In this document: one piece after another, positions 21,466 through 64,000 of the stretch
Layout of the letters: every line of letters begins with the position of its first letter
Numbering within the stretch: the first letter of the stretch is position 1
From: Leptospira mayottensis 200901116
GTDB taxonomy: Bacteria > Spirochaetota > Leptospiria > Leptospirales > Leptospiraceae
Assembly (NCBI RefSeq): GCF_000306675.2
Contig: NZ_CP024871.1
Location: forward strand, 880,001 to 944,000
Length of the DNA: 64,000 nt
Direction: 5' to 3'
The notes under the pieces: model-generated
The model's input: the letters and a program-made list of their open reading frames with translations, nothing else
What the model was told of the DNA's origin: nothing
Databases searched by the model: none
Program-made: the position numbers and the translations under genes

Positions 21466-21869
21466 CAAGTGATGAGTATGCTGAATACGCTCGTTCCGGA
21501 AATGTTTCCCACTCCGTTTGGGATTGTGCAGATTTTGGCGTTTGGCTGTGTTAACACTGTAACCGAATATGAGTCTCCGTTTTTATAGGCCTTTGCAAAT
21601 CGAAATACGCCGTTTAAATTGATCGTCAGTAAATCAGAATTGTTGTTCTGAATGATGACGCTACTAGATAAAGCTAGGCCAGTTATGGTCCCCCCAACAT
21701 AGTAGGAATCGTTGTTTGGATTTTGATTTTGTCCGTTCTCCGCAGCGGTAACGATGGAAAGTAGTCTTGATTTAAAATCTTTTTCCCTCTGATCCTCATG
21801 ATTCGTTTTTCCGCATCCTGAAACTGATAGATAGATTAACAGATAAAAAGTCTTTAAAAAGTGGTTCAT
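21459..21869 (-). CDS. Leptospira-type surface lipoprotein
   Basis: The 136-residue product has a signal peptide ending SVSGC (Cys19). The mature part carries the module G-G-T-I-T-G-L ... V-I-I-Q-N-N ... L-N-G-V-F-R-F ... S-Y-S-V-T-V-L-T-Q-P followed by a Cys pair. This module recurs in many Leptospira lipoproteins of unknown function, by my recollection of the genus. It is convergent with the adaptor gene, so it belongs to another transcript. No enzymatic motif is visible; a surface or periplasmic location is likely. Confidence 0.7.
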   Translation of the reverse strand: MNHFLKTFYLLIYLSVSGCGKTNHEDQREKDFKSRLLSIVTAAENGQNQNPNNDSYYVGGTITGLALSSSVIIQNNNSDLLTINLNGVFRFAKAYKNGDSYSVTVLTQPNAKICTIPNGVGNISGTSVFSILITCQ

Positions 21870-21972
21870 TTTTCAATCAAGATATGTTTGGGTAAGAATT
21901 CTTTCGAACATTTTTCGAAACTCGTTTGGAAAATGTTACAAGGAGTCAGTGGACTGCATAACCCACATAAAA

Positions 21973-23110
<1,138 letters not shown>

Positions 23111-23356
23111 GTTAAAATTTATCAATTAATCTCTTTTCTGTTATACGGCGGTATGTTTTTTGCGTGGGATCAGTGTTTTGCGATAAAATTAACGTTACTC
23201 AATTTATAGAGATCAGTGGCGGGGATTTTTCCTGCAAATTCTCTAATAAAATACTCATTTTTTAAAAAAGCTCCAAATTTTCATTCTTTTGTGATTATTT
23301 TATTCCGATATATTCACAAAGGAAAATTAATACACCCAAATCGGAAAGGTCTACAA

Positions 23357-24619
23357 ATGAATCTCATTCCTTTTAAAATCAAAAACTCGTATCACACTGC
23401 ACTCGTTTTAAAAACACAATTGAACCTTCTTTCTACTTTGGAAAAGGAAATGATTCCGAGATCCACTCGCCACGACTGGAAAAATCGTGATCTGAACAGT
23501 ATGATCGGATATGACGAGAATGATCCGATCTTTAAAAATTTGAATTTATACAAAAAAGCGTTGGAAAGCAAAACTTTTATCAAAGCGTTCAAGTCCCTTT
23601 TCTCCCTTTATTCTTTTTATAATTCTTTGTCCGAGAATATTCAAGGGAAAAGAAGGATTTGGAATGATCGAAAAAAAGAAATTGCTTCTCTGATTGAGAA
23701 AATTGCTCCTTTTTTCAGTCTCAAACGTGCCTGTCGTTTTATGAAGATTTCCGTTCAACGTTATCGCAGATGGAAAAAAGAAATTCATTGTGTATCTTCC
23801 GCATTCAATCTTTGTAGAAAGTTGCATCCTAAACAACTTACGATAGAAGAACAACAGATTATCTCCAAATATCTTAAAAATCCTGAATTCTTCAATTGGC
23901 CTTTGCGTTCTCTATTTTACAAAATTCTAAAGGACGGTTCCGCGTTTTTCAGTTTGGCTACGTTTTACAAATACGCCAAAGTTCTCGGTCCTGCACGAGA
24001 AATCATTCGAAAGGCAAGGAGAAGAACCGGGATTCGTGCTTCTTCTCCTTTAACTCTTCTTCATATGGATACTACCATCTTACGCGTGCAAGATGGTTCT
24101 AAAGTATATATTCATTTTATTATGGATAATTTCTCCCGAGCAATTCTCGGTTGGAAAGCTTCAGTCGAATGGAATTCTAAAAATACTCTTACGAACCTTC
24201 AAGAGGTTTGCGAAAAATTCAATCTCTTTTACAAACCCATTCGACTTCTCTGCGACGACGGTTCTGAAAATGCAGGTGAAGTCGATTCCTTCCTCAATCG
24301 ACCCGGTCTTTTTATCAAAAAGTTAATCGCTCAAGTCGACATTCATTTCTCAAACAGTATGGTCGAAGCACTTAACAAAATTATGAAATACAGATTCTTG
24401 TTTCCTAAAAATCTCGCCTCTTTTCAAGATGTCATTCGAACCTTAGAAACCGCTGTCCCGATTTACAATTCTCGTCCCAGCGGTGTTTTATTCGGGTATT
24501 CCCCCAACGAAGTTTTAAACGGCGCCATTCCCGACAGGCTCTTGTTCTCCGAACAGATCAAACAAGCCGCTTCCAATAGACCAAAGATCAACAGTGGTGA
24601 CGCTTGCGGTTCTTGTTGA
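23357..24619 (+). CDS. DDE integrase-type transposase, intact
   Basis: From the ATG at 23357 (AAAGG ahead) the product is 420 residues. A helical N-terminal region with an HTH-like stretch (FFSLKRACRFMKISVQRYRR) leads to an rve core with the triad Asp238 (LLHMDTT), Asp301 (LLCDDGSEN) and Glu337 (SNSMVEALNK), the DD(35)E spacing. The C-terminus ends GDACGSC. The frame is uninterrupted, unlike its IS neighbour, so the enzyme may be active. I could not define terminal repeats; an imperfect palindrome at 24635-24650 lies just past the stop. An upstream in-frame start at 23216 adds unlikely sequence. Confidence 0.8.
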   Translation: MNLIPFKIKNSYHTALVLKTQLNLLSTLEKEMIPRSTRHDWKNRDLNSMIGYDENDPIFKNLNLYKKALESKTFIKAFKSLFSLYSFYNSLSENIQGKRRIWNDRKKEIASLIEKIAPFFSLKRACRFMKISVQRYRRWKKEIHCVSSAFNLCRKLHPKQLTIEEQQIISKYLKNPEFFNWPLRSLFYKILKDGSAFFSLATFYKYAKVLGPAREIIRKARRRTGIRASSPLTLLHMDTTILRVQDGSKVYIHFIMDNFSRAILGWKASVEWNSKNTLTNLQEVCEKFNLFYKPIRLLCDDGSENAGEVDSFLNRPGLFIKKLIAQVDIHFSNSMVEALNKIMKYRFLFPKNLASFQDVIRTLETAVPIYNSRPSGVLFGYSPNEVLNGAIPDRLLFSEQIKQAASNRPKINSGDACGSC

Positions 24620-25017
24620 AGTAGCTTTCCCGCTGTCCGAATATCCGGACAAACCTTTTCAGGTTTCACAGAGAAGCTGCAGGGCTGATTTGTAGAAACT
24701 GGATTTACCGTTTCTGAAAAAGTTTCTGAATCAAATTCTTCCGTTTTTAATTCTTTCGATTTTATCTTTGGTTTTTTAGTCGTGTTTATTTCTTTTTGTA
24801 ACTCAAGCAAATTAGGTTCTAATTCACTTTCCGACTCAAAAGACCATCCTAAAATAGGATCTAATGTTTTATTAGAAACCGAGTCGACTAAAACGGATAA
24901 TACCGTAAAAGCAGTAATTCCATGCAAAAGAAAAAAGACTAAAAACGGAAGACGATAGGGGAAATTTTTATTCCCGGACGCCGGACTCGTTTTAGATCGT
25001 TTGATTCTTTCTAACAT
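24463..25017 (-). CDS. Membrane-anchored protein overlapping a transposase gene
   Basis: The 184-residue frame has one N-terminal transmembrane segment (LPFLVFFLLHGITAFTVLSVL) and then a charged Glu/Lys/Ser/Thr-rich stretch, a layout like TonB-type or other periplasmic linker proteins. Its last 50 or so codons are antisense to the transposase 3' end and look like chance coding. I read this as a protein whose original C-terminus was cut off when the transposase element arrived. Two Cys (PCSF, VCPD) lie near the break. The function is unknown. Confidence 0.4.
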   Translation of the reverse strand: MLERIKRSKTSPASGNKNFPYRLPFLVFFLLHGITAFTVLSVLVDSVSNKTLDPILGWSFESESELEPNLLELQKEINTTKKPKIKSKELKTEEFDSETFSETVNPVSTNQPCSFSVKPEKVCPDIRTAGKLLQQEPQASPLLIFGLLEAACLICSENKSLSGMAPFKTSLGEYPNKTPLGREL

Positions 25018-25372
25018 CGTTTTTTAAAGACTAACAAAACCGTTACAAATTCAATTTCTAACAAAGATTAGCTGACTTCATCGGAAGTGTAGTCACGCGG
25101 ATCTATGTTCGGTTTTGTAACAAAGACGAATCTTGTGATTTTCATAATACAATGCAATCACAATTTTCTAAAAAATCTGAAACCGTTTGCGGGACAAATT
25201 ATTAAGGTTGGGTTTGGAGCGGTTTTAGGTGTTGGTTTTGACTAAAACTTAAGAGTGCTGGGTTTTCGTTTCCGGAAAAATGGGGGGACCTCCGTGTTTT
25301 TTTGGGGTAATTCTTTTACGAGGCCTTGTCTTTAAATTGTTTGTGTGGGGTAAATCTCTAATTCCAGTTTTA
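25018..25372. other. Gap with no recognised feature
   Basis: These 355 bases lie downstream of the alcohol dehydrogenase and upstream of the membrane-protein ORF. I see no convincing ORF, hairpin with T-run, or IS end. A G-rich stretch (about 25190-25320) is present but has no clear structure. Confidence 0.4.
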
Positions 25373-26404
<1,032 letters not shown>

Positions 26405-26648
26405 TTTCCATTCTCCTTTATAAAAACGTGACGTAAATTAAGATCATTGATATGTCGGTCAAGATGATTAGATATACATCCTTTCCCATTGATTTTTGGA
26501 AATTCTATTCTTGAAAAACGTCTATGAGTTCGGAATTTTTTCGGGTTTCGCACTTGAATCAGGAAGATCCGGTTTTTTCATGGAATTAGAATTGTTCTCA
26601 ATGTAAAATCAGTGATTCGATCAATAGATAAAAGTCTATCCTCGAAAA

Positions 26649-26679
26649 ACAGTTGCCCAGTATGCAACAGGGTAACTGT
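26649..26679. promoter_or_regulatory. Dyad in the leader of the thioesterase gene
   Basis: ACAGTTGCCC (26649-26658) and GGGTAACTGT (26670-26679) pair over 10 bases with one G-T wobble, around an 11-base loop. The dyad lies 45 bases upstream of the start at 26724. It could be an operator or a leader hairpin. The rest of the 319-base gap between this and the divergent dehydrogenase shows nothing else I can name. Confidence 0.4.
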
Positions 26680-26723
26680 TTGTGTTTTGCAGTTTGGGAC
26701 AAAAACCCTTCCGAAGGAATAAT

Positions 26724-27299
<576 letters not shown>

Positions 27300-27367
27300 T
27301 TTTTTTCTCGTTTGGAAATTGCAATTGGAAGCATCGTTAAAGGGTGGGGAGTCATTTCAAAATTACT

Positions 27368-27446
27368 AAAACCTATCTCAAAAATACTTTATCTTTATTT
27401 AAAACGATGATTCCGATCATTCTCAGATATTTTTGAGATAGGTTTT
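27368..27446. repeat. Short MITE-like inverted repeat (copy B), possible terminator
   Basis: Perfect 19-base arms AAAACCTATCTCAAAAATA (27368-27386) and its complement (27428-27446) enclose 41 bases. The element lies between the convergent thioesterase and EAL genes. The stem could stop transcription from either side. The right end ATTTTTGAGATAGGTT also appears alone near 62359-62374. Confidence 0.7.
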
Positions 27447-27573
27447 AACAATCCCGATGTGATAATGTATATAAAGCGGATATCTGAAAACTTGTTCCAA
27501 AACTTCAACGAAATCATAATGACTCGGTGGTTAGTAAAAACGTAGTACTTCTCGATATAAAACGGGAAAAAGA

Positions 27574-28835
<1,262 letters not shown>

Positions 28836-28854
28836 TATTTACTAAAATCCATTA

Positions 28855-28901
<47 letters not shown>

Positions 28902-28973
28902 TAGAAGAAAAGATTACATTCTTCTTTTTTTTTTGAAACCTCTGAAAAAACTGACAATCTTAAAGGTATTGGC

Positions 28974-29936
28974 ATGAAAGAGGCGATTGGCCATTTACTC
29001 AACCCTTCAACATTAGAACCCAATTTTGGTCTCTATTCAGGGACTCTTGGAATTGATAACTCTAGAGAATACAAAACTTCTTTCTTGTCTTCCTTGAAAA
29101 AAATAGACTCCATTTTAGTCGATTTGATTACAGGAGAGTTTCTTTTAGGACTTCGAATTTTTCGAGGTCCAGGGGCCTGTAAAACTCTTCTCAATCTTTG
29201 GTTTTTTGAATCCGGAAATTTTAGAGACTTCGAATGGGTTGGAAGTCCGGGCAAAGAATTTTTATCCAAGGGTACATTTCGAAATGGATATTGGAGTTTT
29301 ACGCAAGGGAATCAACGATTCAACTTTCGTTTGGATGATACGATTCAACAAGGTTATACTCATTCTTCTATTTTTACTTCGGATTTAAATCTACAACTTG
29401 ACGCTCTCGTAAGCATCGTGGAAAAAACAAACAAACCCGTTTCTTCTTTGGGAATTTCCGGGAAGGATTGGTTATTTCGGTTGATTTCTCCGGATCTTCA
29501 AGTGAGAGGTCAACTTGCTATCGACGATAGGACTTGGAATTTGGAATCTTCGGAGAGATTAGCCTATAGCGTCACCACTGGTTTTGAAAGTATGTCTTTT
29601 CTACCAGAATCGCGCATCTACGGTTTTGGGTCGGGGAAAAATTCGTTTCGTTTGAACTGCAATAAAAACTCTGGAATTCTACTTTGGAAAAACGGAGTTC
29701 CTACATTCTTAGAAACCGCTAGTTTTAAGAAAGAATCTCTGTCTTATGTTCTTCACGACTCTTCCGATCAAATCGAACTTACGGTCACTCCGGTAAGAAC
29801 GACCCGCCAAATAATTTCCGGTTTTTTCGGGAAAAAAATTCCAATGGAAAGAGTGGAAGGGAAGGTTTCCGGTAAAATCCGAATCGGAAACAAAAAAGAA
29901 ACAATCAAAAAAGGTTTCGCGATTTTAGAAATCTGA
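28974..29936 (+). CDS. Hypothetical beta-rich protein (possibly DUF2804-like)
   Basis: The 320-residue product has no signal peptide and is mostly beta-strand-like, with Trp/Gly-rich segments (RNGYWSFTQGNQRFNF and GSGKNSFRLNC) and the C-terminal pattern GKVSGKIRIGNKKETIKKGF. The layout recalls DUF2804/lipocalin-like proteins, but I cannot confirm this. The start at 28974 is the first Met of the frame; the ribosome site is poor. It is divergent from the EAL gene across 155 bases. Confidence 0.5.
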   Translation: MKEAIGHLLNPSTLEPNFGLYSGTLGIDNSREYKTSFLSSLKKIDSILVDLITGEFLLGLRIFRGPGACKTLLNLWFFESGNFRDFEWVGSPGKEFLSKGTFRNGYWSFTQGNQRFNFRLDDTIQQGYTHSSIFTSDLNLQLDALVSIVEKTNKPVSSLGISGKDWLFRLISPDLQVRGQLAIDDRTWNLESSERLAYSVTTGFESMSFLPESRIYGFGSGKNSFRLNCNKNSGILLWKNGVPTFLETASFKKESLSYVLHDSSDQIELTVTPVRTTRQIISGFFGKKIPMERVEGKVSGKIRIGNKKETIKKGFAILEI

Positions 29937-30656
29937 AGTCCCGCAGTATAAGAAAAAGTGTCCGGTTATTTGACGGCATTTTTGAGTACATAAAAATGCA
30001 AAAAGTCTTATATGGATTCAGAAAAGATTAAGTTTTAAAGACTGTAAATCTTCCGGAAAATCTCAATTTAGAAAACGTTAATAAAAGCAAATGCCGACGA
30101 GGGAATCCTTACTTAGATGGGATTGTTTGAAATGATCCTTGTAGTCTGAAAGTTCCATTTACAGTACAAGAATTTATTTTCGTATTTTATACCGATCTTT
30201 TCCAAAAAAAACTTTGAGTTTTCTTTATTATACTACTCGGATGCATAAAAATGATGCCAAAAATTAAGGGACGATTTTTGCAAAGATATAGAAGTCCTCA
30301 CAAAACTGCATCGAATCCAAAATCGTTGGCTTTTTGAATAAGATCGAACATTCTAACTTTTTAAATAAATTTATTACAGTATTCTTTTCATGCGTTCGAG
30401 TAATAAGCGTATGAATTTTTGTAGTTGCATTTCTATATAGAAATTTATTCTCATCTCGTATTTTACCATCGTACTTTTGTTTTGTGCTCAAGCCGTATTC
30501 AAGTCTAAAACGAAAGAATACTTCAAAATTTTACCTAAGAGGGAGTTTTGGGGAATCAAGTTTGATTTTTTTTGCATCGGTTGACTTTCGTTTAGAGAAG
30601 TACTATAATTAAAAAATTCAAAATCGAAAAAACAATAGAAAAGGAGCTCGAAAAAA
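29937..30656. other. Long gap with little recognisable content
   Basis: This is 720 AT-rich bases. A minus-strand frame at 30264-30491 (75 codons, including TTKIHTLITRTHEK) faintly resembles an IS5-type transposase fragment but has no catalytic residue. No repeat element is clear. The ribosome site AAGGAG for the next gene lies at the right end. Confidence 0.35.
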
Positions 30657-32114
<1,458 letters not shown>

Positions 32115-32121
32115 AGTGAGG

Positions 32122-32154
32122 ACCCACACTACCTCTAGGGTCGTGTGGGTTTTT
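32122..32154 (+). terminator. Intrinsic terminator of the esterase gene
   Basis: The arms ACCCACAC (32122-32129) and GTGTGGGT (32143-32150) form a GC-rich stem followed by TTTT and another T-rich stretch. It lies just after the stop at 32114. Confidence 0.8.
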
Positions 32155-32534
32155 AATCTTTTTATTAATTTTAAATCTGAAAATTAAAATGACTTTCTTG
32201 TATCGGCGGTTTTGGTTTCGACATACGGAATGAGATCAGAGAAATTCAAAAGCCCTGAGGTCTGGATTGAAACGGACACTCTCTAAAAATCAGGTTCATT
32301 GGATTTTTTCTTTTCTTCGTGGAAAAATGTCGGACTCAAAAAAAGGAATTGTAAGTTTATTAAAAACTTGTACTGAAAATATAGGATGATAGAACTCCTA
32401 TGAGAATTTAGTAAAGTCTGTTTGAAAATCAAGGGACGTAATCTGCGGGAATTTCTGGGTATTTACCTTTTTTACAACTTGTTGAATGATTGTATTTGAT
32501 TGAGTTTAAGATGAAATTGTAACGGAATGTTCTT
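32155..32534. other. Gap with no recognised feature
   Basis: These 380 bases between the esterase terminator and the end of the rhomboid gene show no supported ORF, hairpin or repeat. Confidence 0.4.
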
Positions 32535-33128
32535 TTAACTGCCTGAAATATTCCGAAGAACTCTACCGAGGATTTCAGGCTCAAGCAAAAGAGCGAATAC
32601 AATTCCGCACAATGCACCCCAAAGATGAGCGTCGTGATTGATTCCGTCCGAGTGTCCGCTTTTCGAGGAAAAATACGTGTAAACTAAATACAAGACCGCG
32701 TAAATCGCTCCTGGAATCGGGATTGGTATGAACATCATGTAAAGGGATAGATTCGGATAAAAAAGAATCGTAGCAAACAAAACGCCGCAAACACCACCGG
32801 ATGCACCTAACGTTGCATAAAGAGGGTTTTCTAGATTTTTTCTCCAAGAGATGACGCTCGTAATTAAGATCGTCCCGAGATAAAAAAGAAGAAACTTGAT
32901 GGGACCTACAGTCATTTCTAAATTTTTTCCGAAGGAATAAAACGAAATCATATTGAAGATTAAATGCATCCAATCTGCGTGTATAAAGCCGGAAGTGAAA
33001 AGAGTATAATAATTCTTGTTTCTTTTCAATCGATACGGGGTAAGAATAAACTGAGCTAGTTTATCCTCGGAAGCAAAACACCAAATACTTAAACCGAAAG
33101 TGACGAGACAAATCAGTATTGTGATCAA
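32535..33128 (-). CDS. Rhomboid-family intramembrane serine protease
   Basis: The 197-residue polytopic protein has six hydrophobic segments. The catalytic Ser110 sits in GASGG, the catalytic His168 in AHLWGALCG, and the H55-x3-N59 oxyanion motif in HLIFN. The full catalytic set suggests an active protease cutting transmembrane helices. There is no cytoplasmic domain. It lies 17 bases after uvrB and appears to be the last gene of the minus-strand operon. The substrate is unknown. Confidence 0.9.
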   Translation of the reverse strand: MITILICLVTFGLSIWCFASEDKLAQFILTPYRLKRNKNYYTLFTSGFIHADWMHLIFNMISFYSFGKNLEMTVGPIKFLLFYLGTILITSVISWRKNLENPLYATLGASGGVCGVLFATILFYPNLSLYMMFIPIPIPGAIYAVLYLVYTYFSSKSGHSDGINHDAHLWGALCGIVFALLLEPEILGRVLRNISGS

Positions 33129-33145
33129 AATAGATTTCCTTTTTG

Positions 33146-35134
<1,989 letters not shown>

Positions 35135-35139
35135 AAGGA

Positions 35140-35808
<669 letters not shown>

Positions 35809-35853
35809 ACTTTATCCATTCGGGTGCGGAATTCTGAATGTGTAAATTCGTTT

Positions 35854-36315
35854 TTACCAGGATCGGATTTGACGCATTGCTTCGTACGAAATCACGGCGA
35901 CCGAATTGCTTAAATTCAAACAACGGGAAGGATCTTCCATCGGAATTTTTAAGACCCGTTCTTCACTCCAGGAATTTTTCATTTCCGTAGGGACTCCAGA
36001 GGTTTCATTTCCAAACAAAAAAGCATCACCTTCCTTATATCGAACATCAGTGTAAGAACGTTTGCCGTAAACTGAAATTAGATATAGATCGGTTCCGGAT
36101 GGAAGGATGGCTTTATATTTTTCTAAAGAAGAATGGAAAGAAATTTTCACTTTATCCCAGTAATCTAGCCCGGCTCTACGCGCCGCTTTTTCGGAAAGGT
36201 CGAAGGATGCTTGTCCTATGATATGAAGTTCCGCTCCTAAAGCAACACAGAGTCTCGCGATGTTTCCGGTATTGGGAGGGATTTCGGGTCTGTAAAGACC
36301 TATGTGCAAGGACAT
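35854..36315 (-). CDS. trmL: tRNA (cytidine(34)-2'-O)-methyltransferase
   Basis: The 153-residue SpoU/TrmD-fold (SPOUT) enzyme shows the family motifs: IPPNTGNIARLCVALGAELH at the N-terminus, FGNETSGVP in the middle and the knot motif LNLSNSVAVISYEA. It methylates the ribose of the wobble base in tRNA-Leu. The length matches TrmL well, and its small size separates it from TrmH and RlmB. It follows the S1-protein gene by 4 bases. Confidence 0.93.
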   Translation of the reverse strand: MSLHIGLYRPEIPPNTGNIARLCVALGAELHIIGQASFDLSEKAARRAGLDYWDKVKISFHSSLEKYKAILPSGTDLYLISVYGKRSYTDVRYKEGDAFLFGNETSGVPTEMKNSWSEERVLKIPMEDPSRCLNLSNSVAVISYEAMRQIRSW

Positions 36316-36319
36316 AGAA

Positions 36320-38865
<2,546 letters not shown>

Positions 38866-38867
38866 GG

Positions 38868-39548
<681 letters not shown>

Positions 39549-39556
39549 AAAATTAA

Positions 39557-40324
<768 letters not shown>

Positions 40325-40437
40325 CACATTCGTATCCCGGTCTACAGACTCATTTTGACAAGATTTTTTGTCGAATCATTCTTTTTGACCGCATAACTAT
40401 ATCAAGGATATGATAAGTTTAGATTCGTTTTGTTTTT

Positions 40438-43160
<2,723 letters not shown>

Positions 43161-43174
43161 CTTTCCTATCGAAC

Positions 43175-44488
<1,314 letters not shown>

Positions 44489-44531
44489 TAAAGTTTCCTG
44501 AAAGTTTTTAAAAAGATCCCGGCAGCGTTAT

Positions 44532-44592
<61 letters not shown>

Positions 44593-44630
44593 AAAATTAT
44601 AGTCAAACGAAAAATTTGTTTTAGGGTGAA

Positions 44631-44650
44631 TTTGTGGGAATTCCCACAAA
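44631..44650. promoter_or_regulatory. Perfect 20-bp palindrome
   Basis: TTTGTGGGAATTCCCACAAA is self-complementary over all 20 bases. It lies about 140 bases upstream of lruB, in the gap to the TonB-receptor stop. Its core matches a motif seen at several other places in the window (near 1509, 1563, 44724, 47591 and 53918). Confidence 0.55.
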
Positions 44651-44775
44651 AAATTTCTAGTTTGAGGGGAAAGTTTATGCATTTTTTGCGTAGAGTCTTG
44701 AAGAGAGAAATTTTTTCTAAAATGTGGGAACTCATACGATTTTCCGATTCTTGAGGGAAATTACTAAAACATAGA

Positions 44776-47193
<2,418 letters not shown>

Positions 47194-47202
47194 TGGGCTT
47201 TA

Positions 47203-51089
<3,887 letters not shown>

Positions 51090-51103
51090 GCTTGTTTTTG
51101 AAA

Positions 51104-55592
<4,489 letters not shown>

Positions 55593-55632
55593 AACCGGGC
55601 CGCGAAAACGGACCGGAAAGTATTAGGAGTCG

Positions 55633-55671
55633 TTGTATTGGTTATATAGGAACGTCCTCTAACCAATAACA
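55633..55671. other. Long imperfect hairpin in the gap after the glycosyltransferase
   Basis: The arms ATTGGTTA (55637-55644) and TAACCAAT (55660-55667) pair fully. Bases outside continue the pairing with one bulge, and an inner AGGA/TCCT also pairs. There is no T-run. It may be part of a structured RNA that ends at the terminator near 55813. Confidence 0.4.
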
Positions 55672-55783
55672 AGCTAACATCTGATCCCTAATTGAAGGAT
55701 ATGCTTTAGCACGTTTATGGGGAAGCTATGGCTGGACCTGTCTAACTAGAAGGTGAGGATCCTCAAGCTTTGTTTGGAAGTTC

Positions 55784-58187
<2,404 letters not shown>

Positions 58188-58199
58188 CTCGAATTGTAA

Positions 58200-58232
<33 letters not shown>

Positions 58233-58266
58233 GACGGAAATACCAAATTCACGGAGAATTGGGAGT

Positions 58267-58729
<463 letters not shown>

Positions 58730-58730
58730 T

Positions 58731-61962
<3,232 letters not shown>

Positions 61963-62014
61963 ATTCTTCGTTATCTACCTCCAAAACTTTTCAATGCGCA
62001 TTCTCTGCGAAAGC

Positions 62015-62187
62015 TAAGAGCCTGTTTTAAAAACCTTAAAGAAATCACCTACAATGATTCAGTAAGTTCGTAATAAAATATAGAAGTTTTCACAAATTAC
62101 ATTCCTTTGATAGTTTGCGAGCGTATTTTATAACTGATAAGTTTTCGTCGAGGTTCCTATATTCCGAAGTTTTGGAACAGGTTCTTA
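62015..62187. repeat. MITE-like inverted-repeat element (copy C)
   Basis: The left arm TAAGAGCCTGTTTTAAAAAC (62015-62034) and the complement of the right arm (62166-62187) match with a few mismatches. The interior shares AAAACCTTAAA and GATYCAGYAAGTT with the element at 1431-1619, so they belong to one family. The rest of the 412-base gap (61963-62374) holds nothing else except a lone right end at about 62359-62374. Confidence 0.6.
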
Positions 62188-62374
62188 ATCGAAGTTTATT
62201 CAAATACTAAAGCAATTCTAAATAGCCCCATTTTATTAAAAAAATATTATCTAAATGATTTTGATTTAAAAAGAGTAATCAATCATAAAGACTTTAAATT
62301 CAATACCGATTATGATTTTTATTATTGCGTTTGGATGCGCGTTATCTTGCGTTTCAGACATTTTTGAGATAGGT

Positions 62375-63654
<1,280 letters not shown>

Positions 63655-63658
<4 letters not shown>

Positions 63659-64000
63659 TGATTTGTTAATGTTTGAGACAAACGTTCTCTGGTTTTAAGA
63701 ATGTCGTACGCGTTAGGCGAAATATCAGTAAAAAGTTCGAACTGTTTCATCGCCTGATATAAGAGCATCTCCGATCCGGGAATAATTTTCGTTCCGGCCT
63801 TTTTGGCGACCTTAACCAGAGGGGTCTCCAAAGGATTATAAACGATATCAAAAAGAGTCATGTTCGGATTAAAAAAAGTTTCAGGAAGGAACGGACCTGG
63901 AGCCTGGTCTTTCATTCCAAGTGGAGTCGTGTGGATCACTAGGGAAATTTCTTCCTTCCGAGAAAAAAGGGAATCTTGAGTGATATATTCTGTTCTGACG
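63655..64000 (-). CDS. aroE: Shikimate dehydrogenase, C-terminal part (cut by window end)
   Basis: The minus-strand frame is open from the window edge and encodes about 114 residues. It contains [10 protein letters not shown], which follows the NADP domain, then [20 protein letters not shown] and [17 protein letters not shown]. These match the C-terminal half of AroE, which reduces 3-dehydroshikimate with NADPH. The start lies beyond 64000. It is coupled to folC by a 4-base overlap. Confidence 0.92.

Noticed and set aside
30264..30491. 75-codon minus-strand frame with a faint IS5-like segment
   Set aside because: Only a few residues resemble a transposase and no catalytic residue is present; too weak to annotate.

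Overview
The window is a low-GC stretch of a spirochete genome that reads as Leptospira, probably from the pathogenic group. Many proteins carry loose spirochaetal lipoboxes. Many are Leptospira-type surface lipoproteins, and the iron cluster is an LruB-type imelysin, di-haem peroxidase and TonB-receptor group. Old insertion-sequence debris and short dispersed repeats fill several gaps. The genus call rests on recognising these families by eye; no search was run.

Layout. Bases 1-450 hold the end of rpsG and its terminator. Bases 450-1635 are a graveyard of IS fragments, a PIN-like stub and a MITE-like repeat. Bases 1636-5777 hold a sigma-70-like protein, a universal stress protein, a peroxiredoxin-like protein, a TerC membrane protein and a secernin-type C69 peptidase. 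Bases 5964-21465 form one large envelope/efflux locus. A tightly overlapping minus-strand operon encodes two TPR lipoproteins, a SurA-like lipoprotein, two paralogous Ig-like lipoproteins, two RND permeases and a small zinc-finger membrane protein. Divergent plus-strand genes supply a lipoprotein, a TolC-type channel and an HlyD-type adaptor that is apparently coupled to a 33-codon leader ORF. Bases 21973-25017 are a mobile region with a frameshifted IS481-like element, an intact DDE transposase gene and an overlapping membrane-protein ORF.

Bases 25373-32114 hold mostly single genes: zinc alcohol dehydrogenase, hotdog thioesterase, EAL phosphodiesterase, a hypothetical protein and a pectinacetylesterase-like lipoprotein. 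Bases 32535-38865 are a minus-strand housekeeping operon: amidohydrolase-like protein with a degenerate metal site, S1 protein, TrmL, HATPase, UvrB and rhomboid. Bases 38868-40324 hold a GHKL ATPase and a WaaE/LgtF-like glycosyltransferase. Bases 40438-47193 are the iron cluster, with two Fur-like dyads. Bases 47744-53244 are a minus-strand operon: polyphosphate kinase, FAD-linked oxidase, GNAT-nitrilase fusion and TMEM220-like protein. A CslA-like processive glycosyltransferase follows. Bases 55856-61962 are a plus-strand operon joining an RnfC-like and an RnfD-like protein, PtsN-type EIIA, an orphan Dpp-type permease pair and a PEGA-domain protein. The window ends with folC and the 3' part of aroE on the minus strand.

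The two loci most likely to hold undescribed biology are the Ig-like/SurA-like/double-RND locus and the stripped-down Rnf-like operon. Both proposals are inferences from motifs and gene order.
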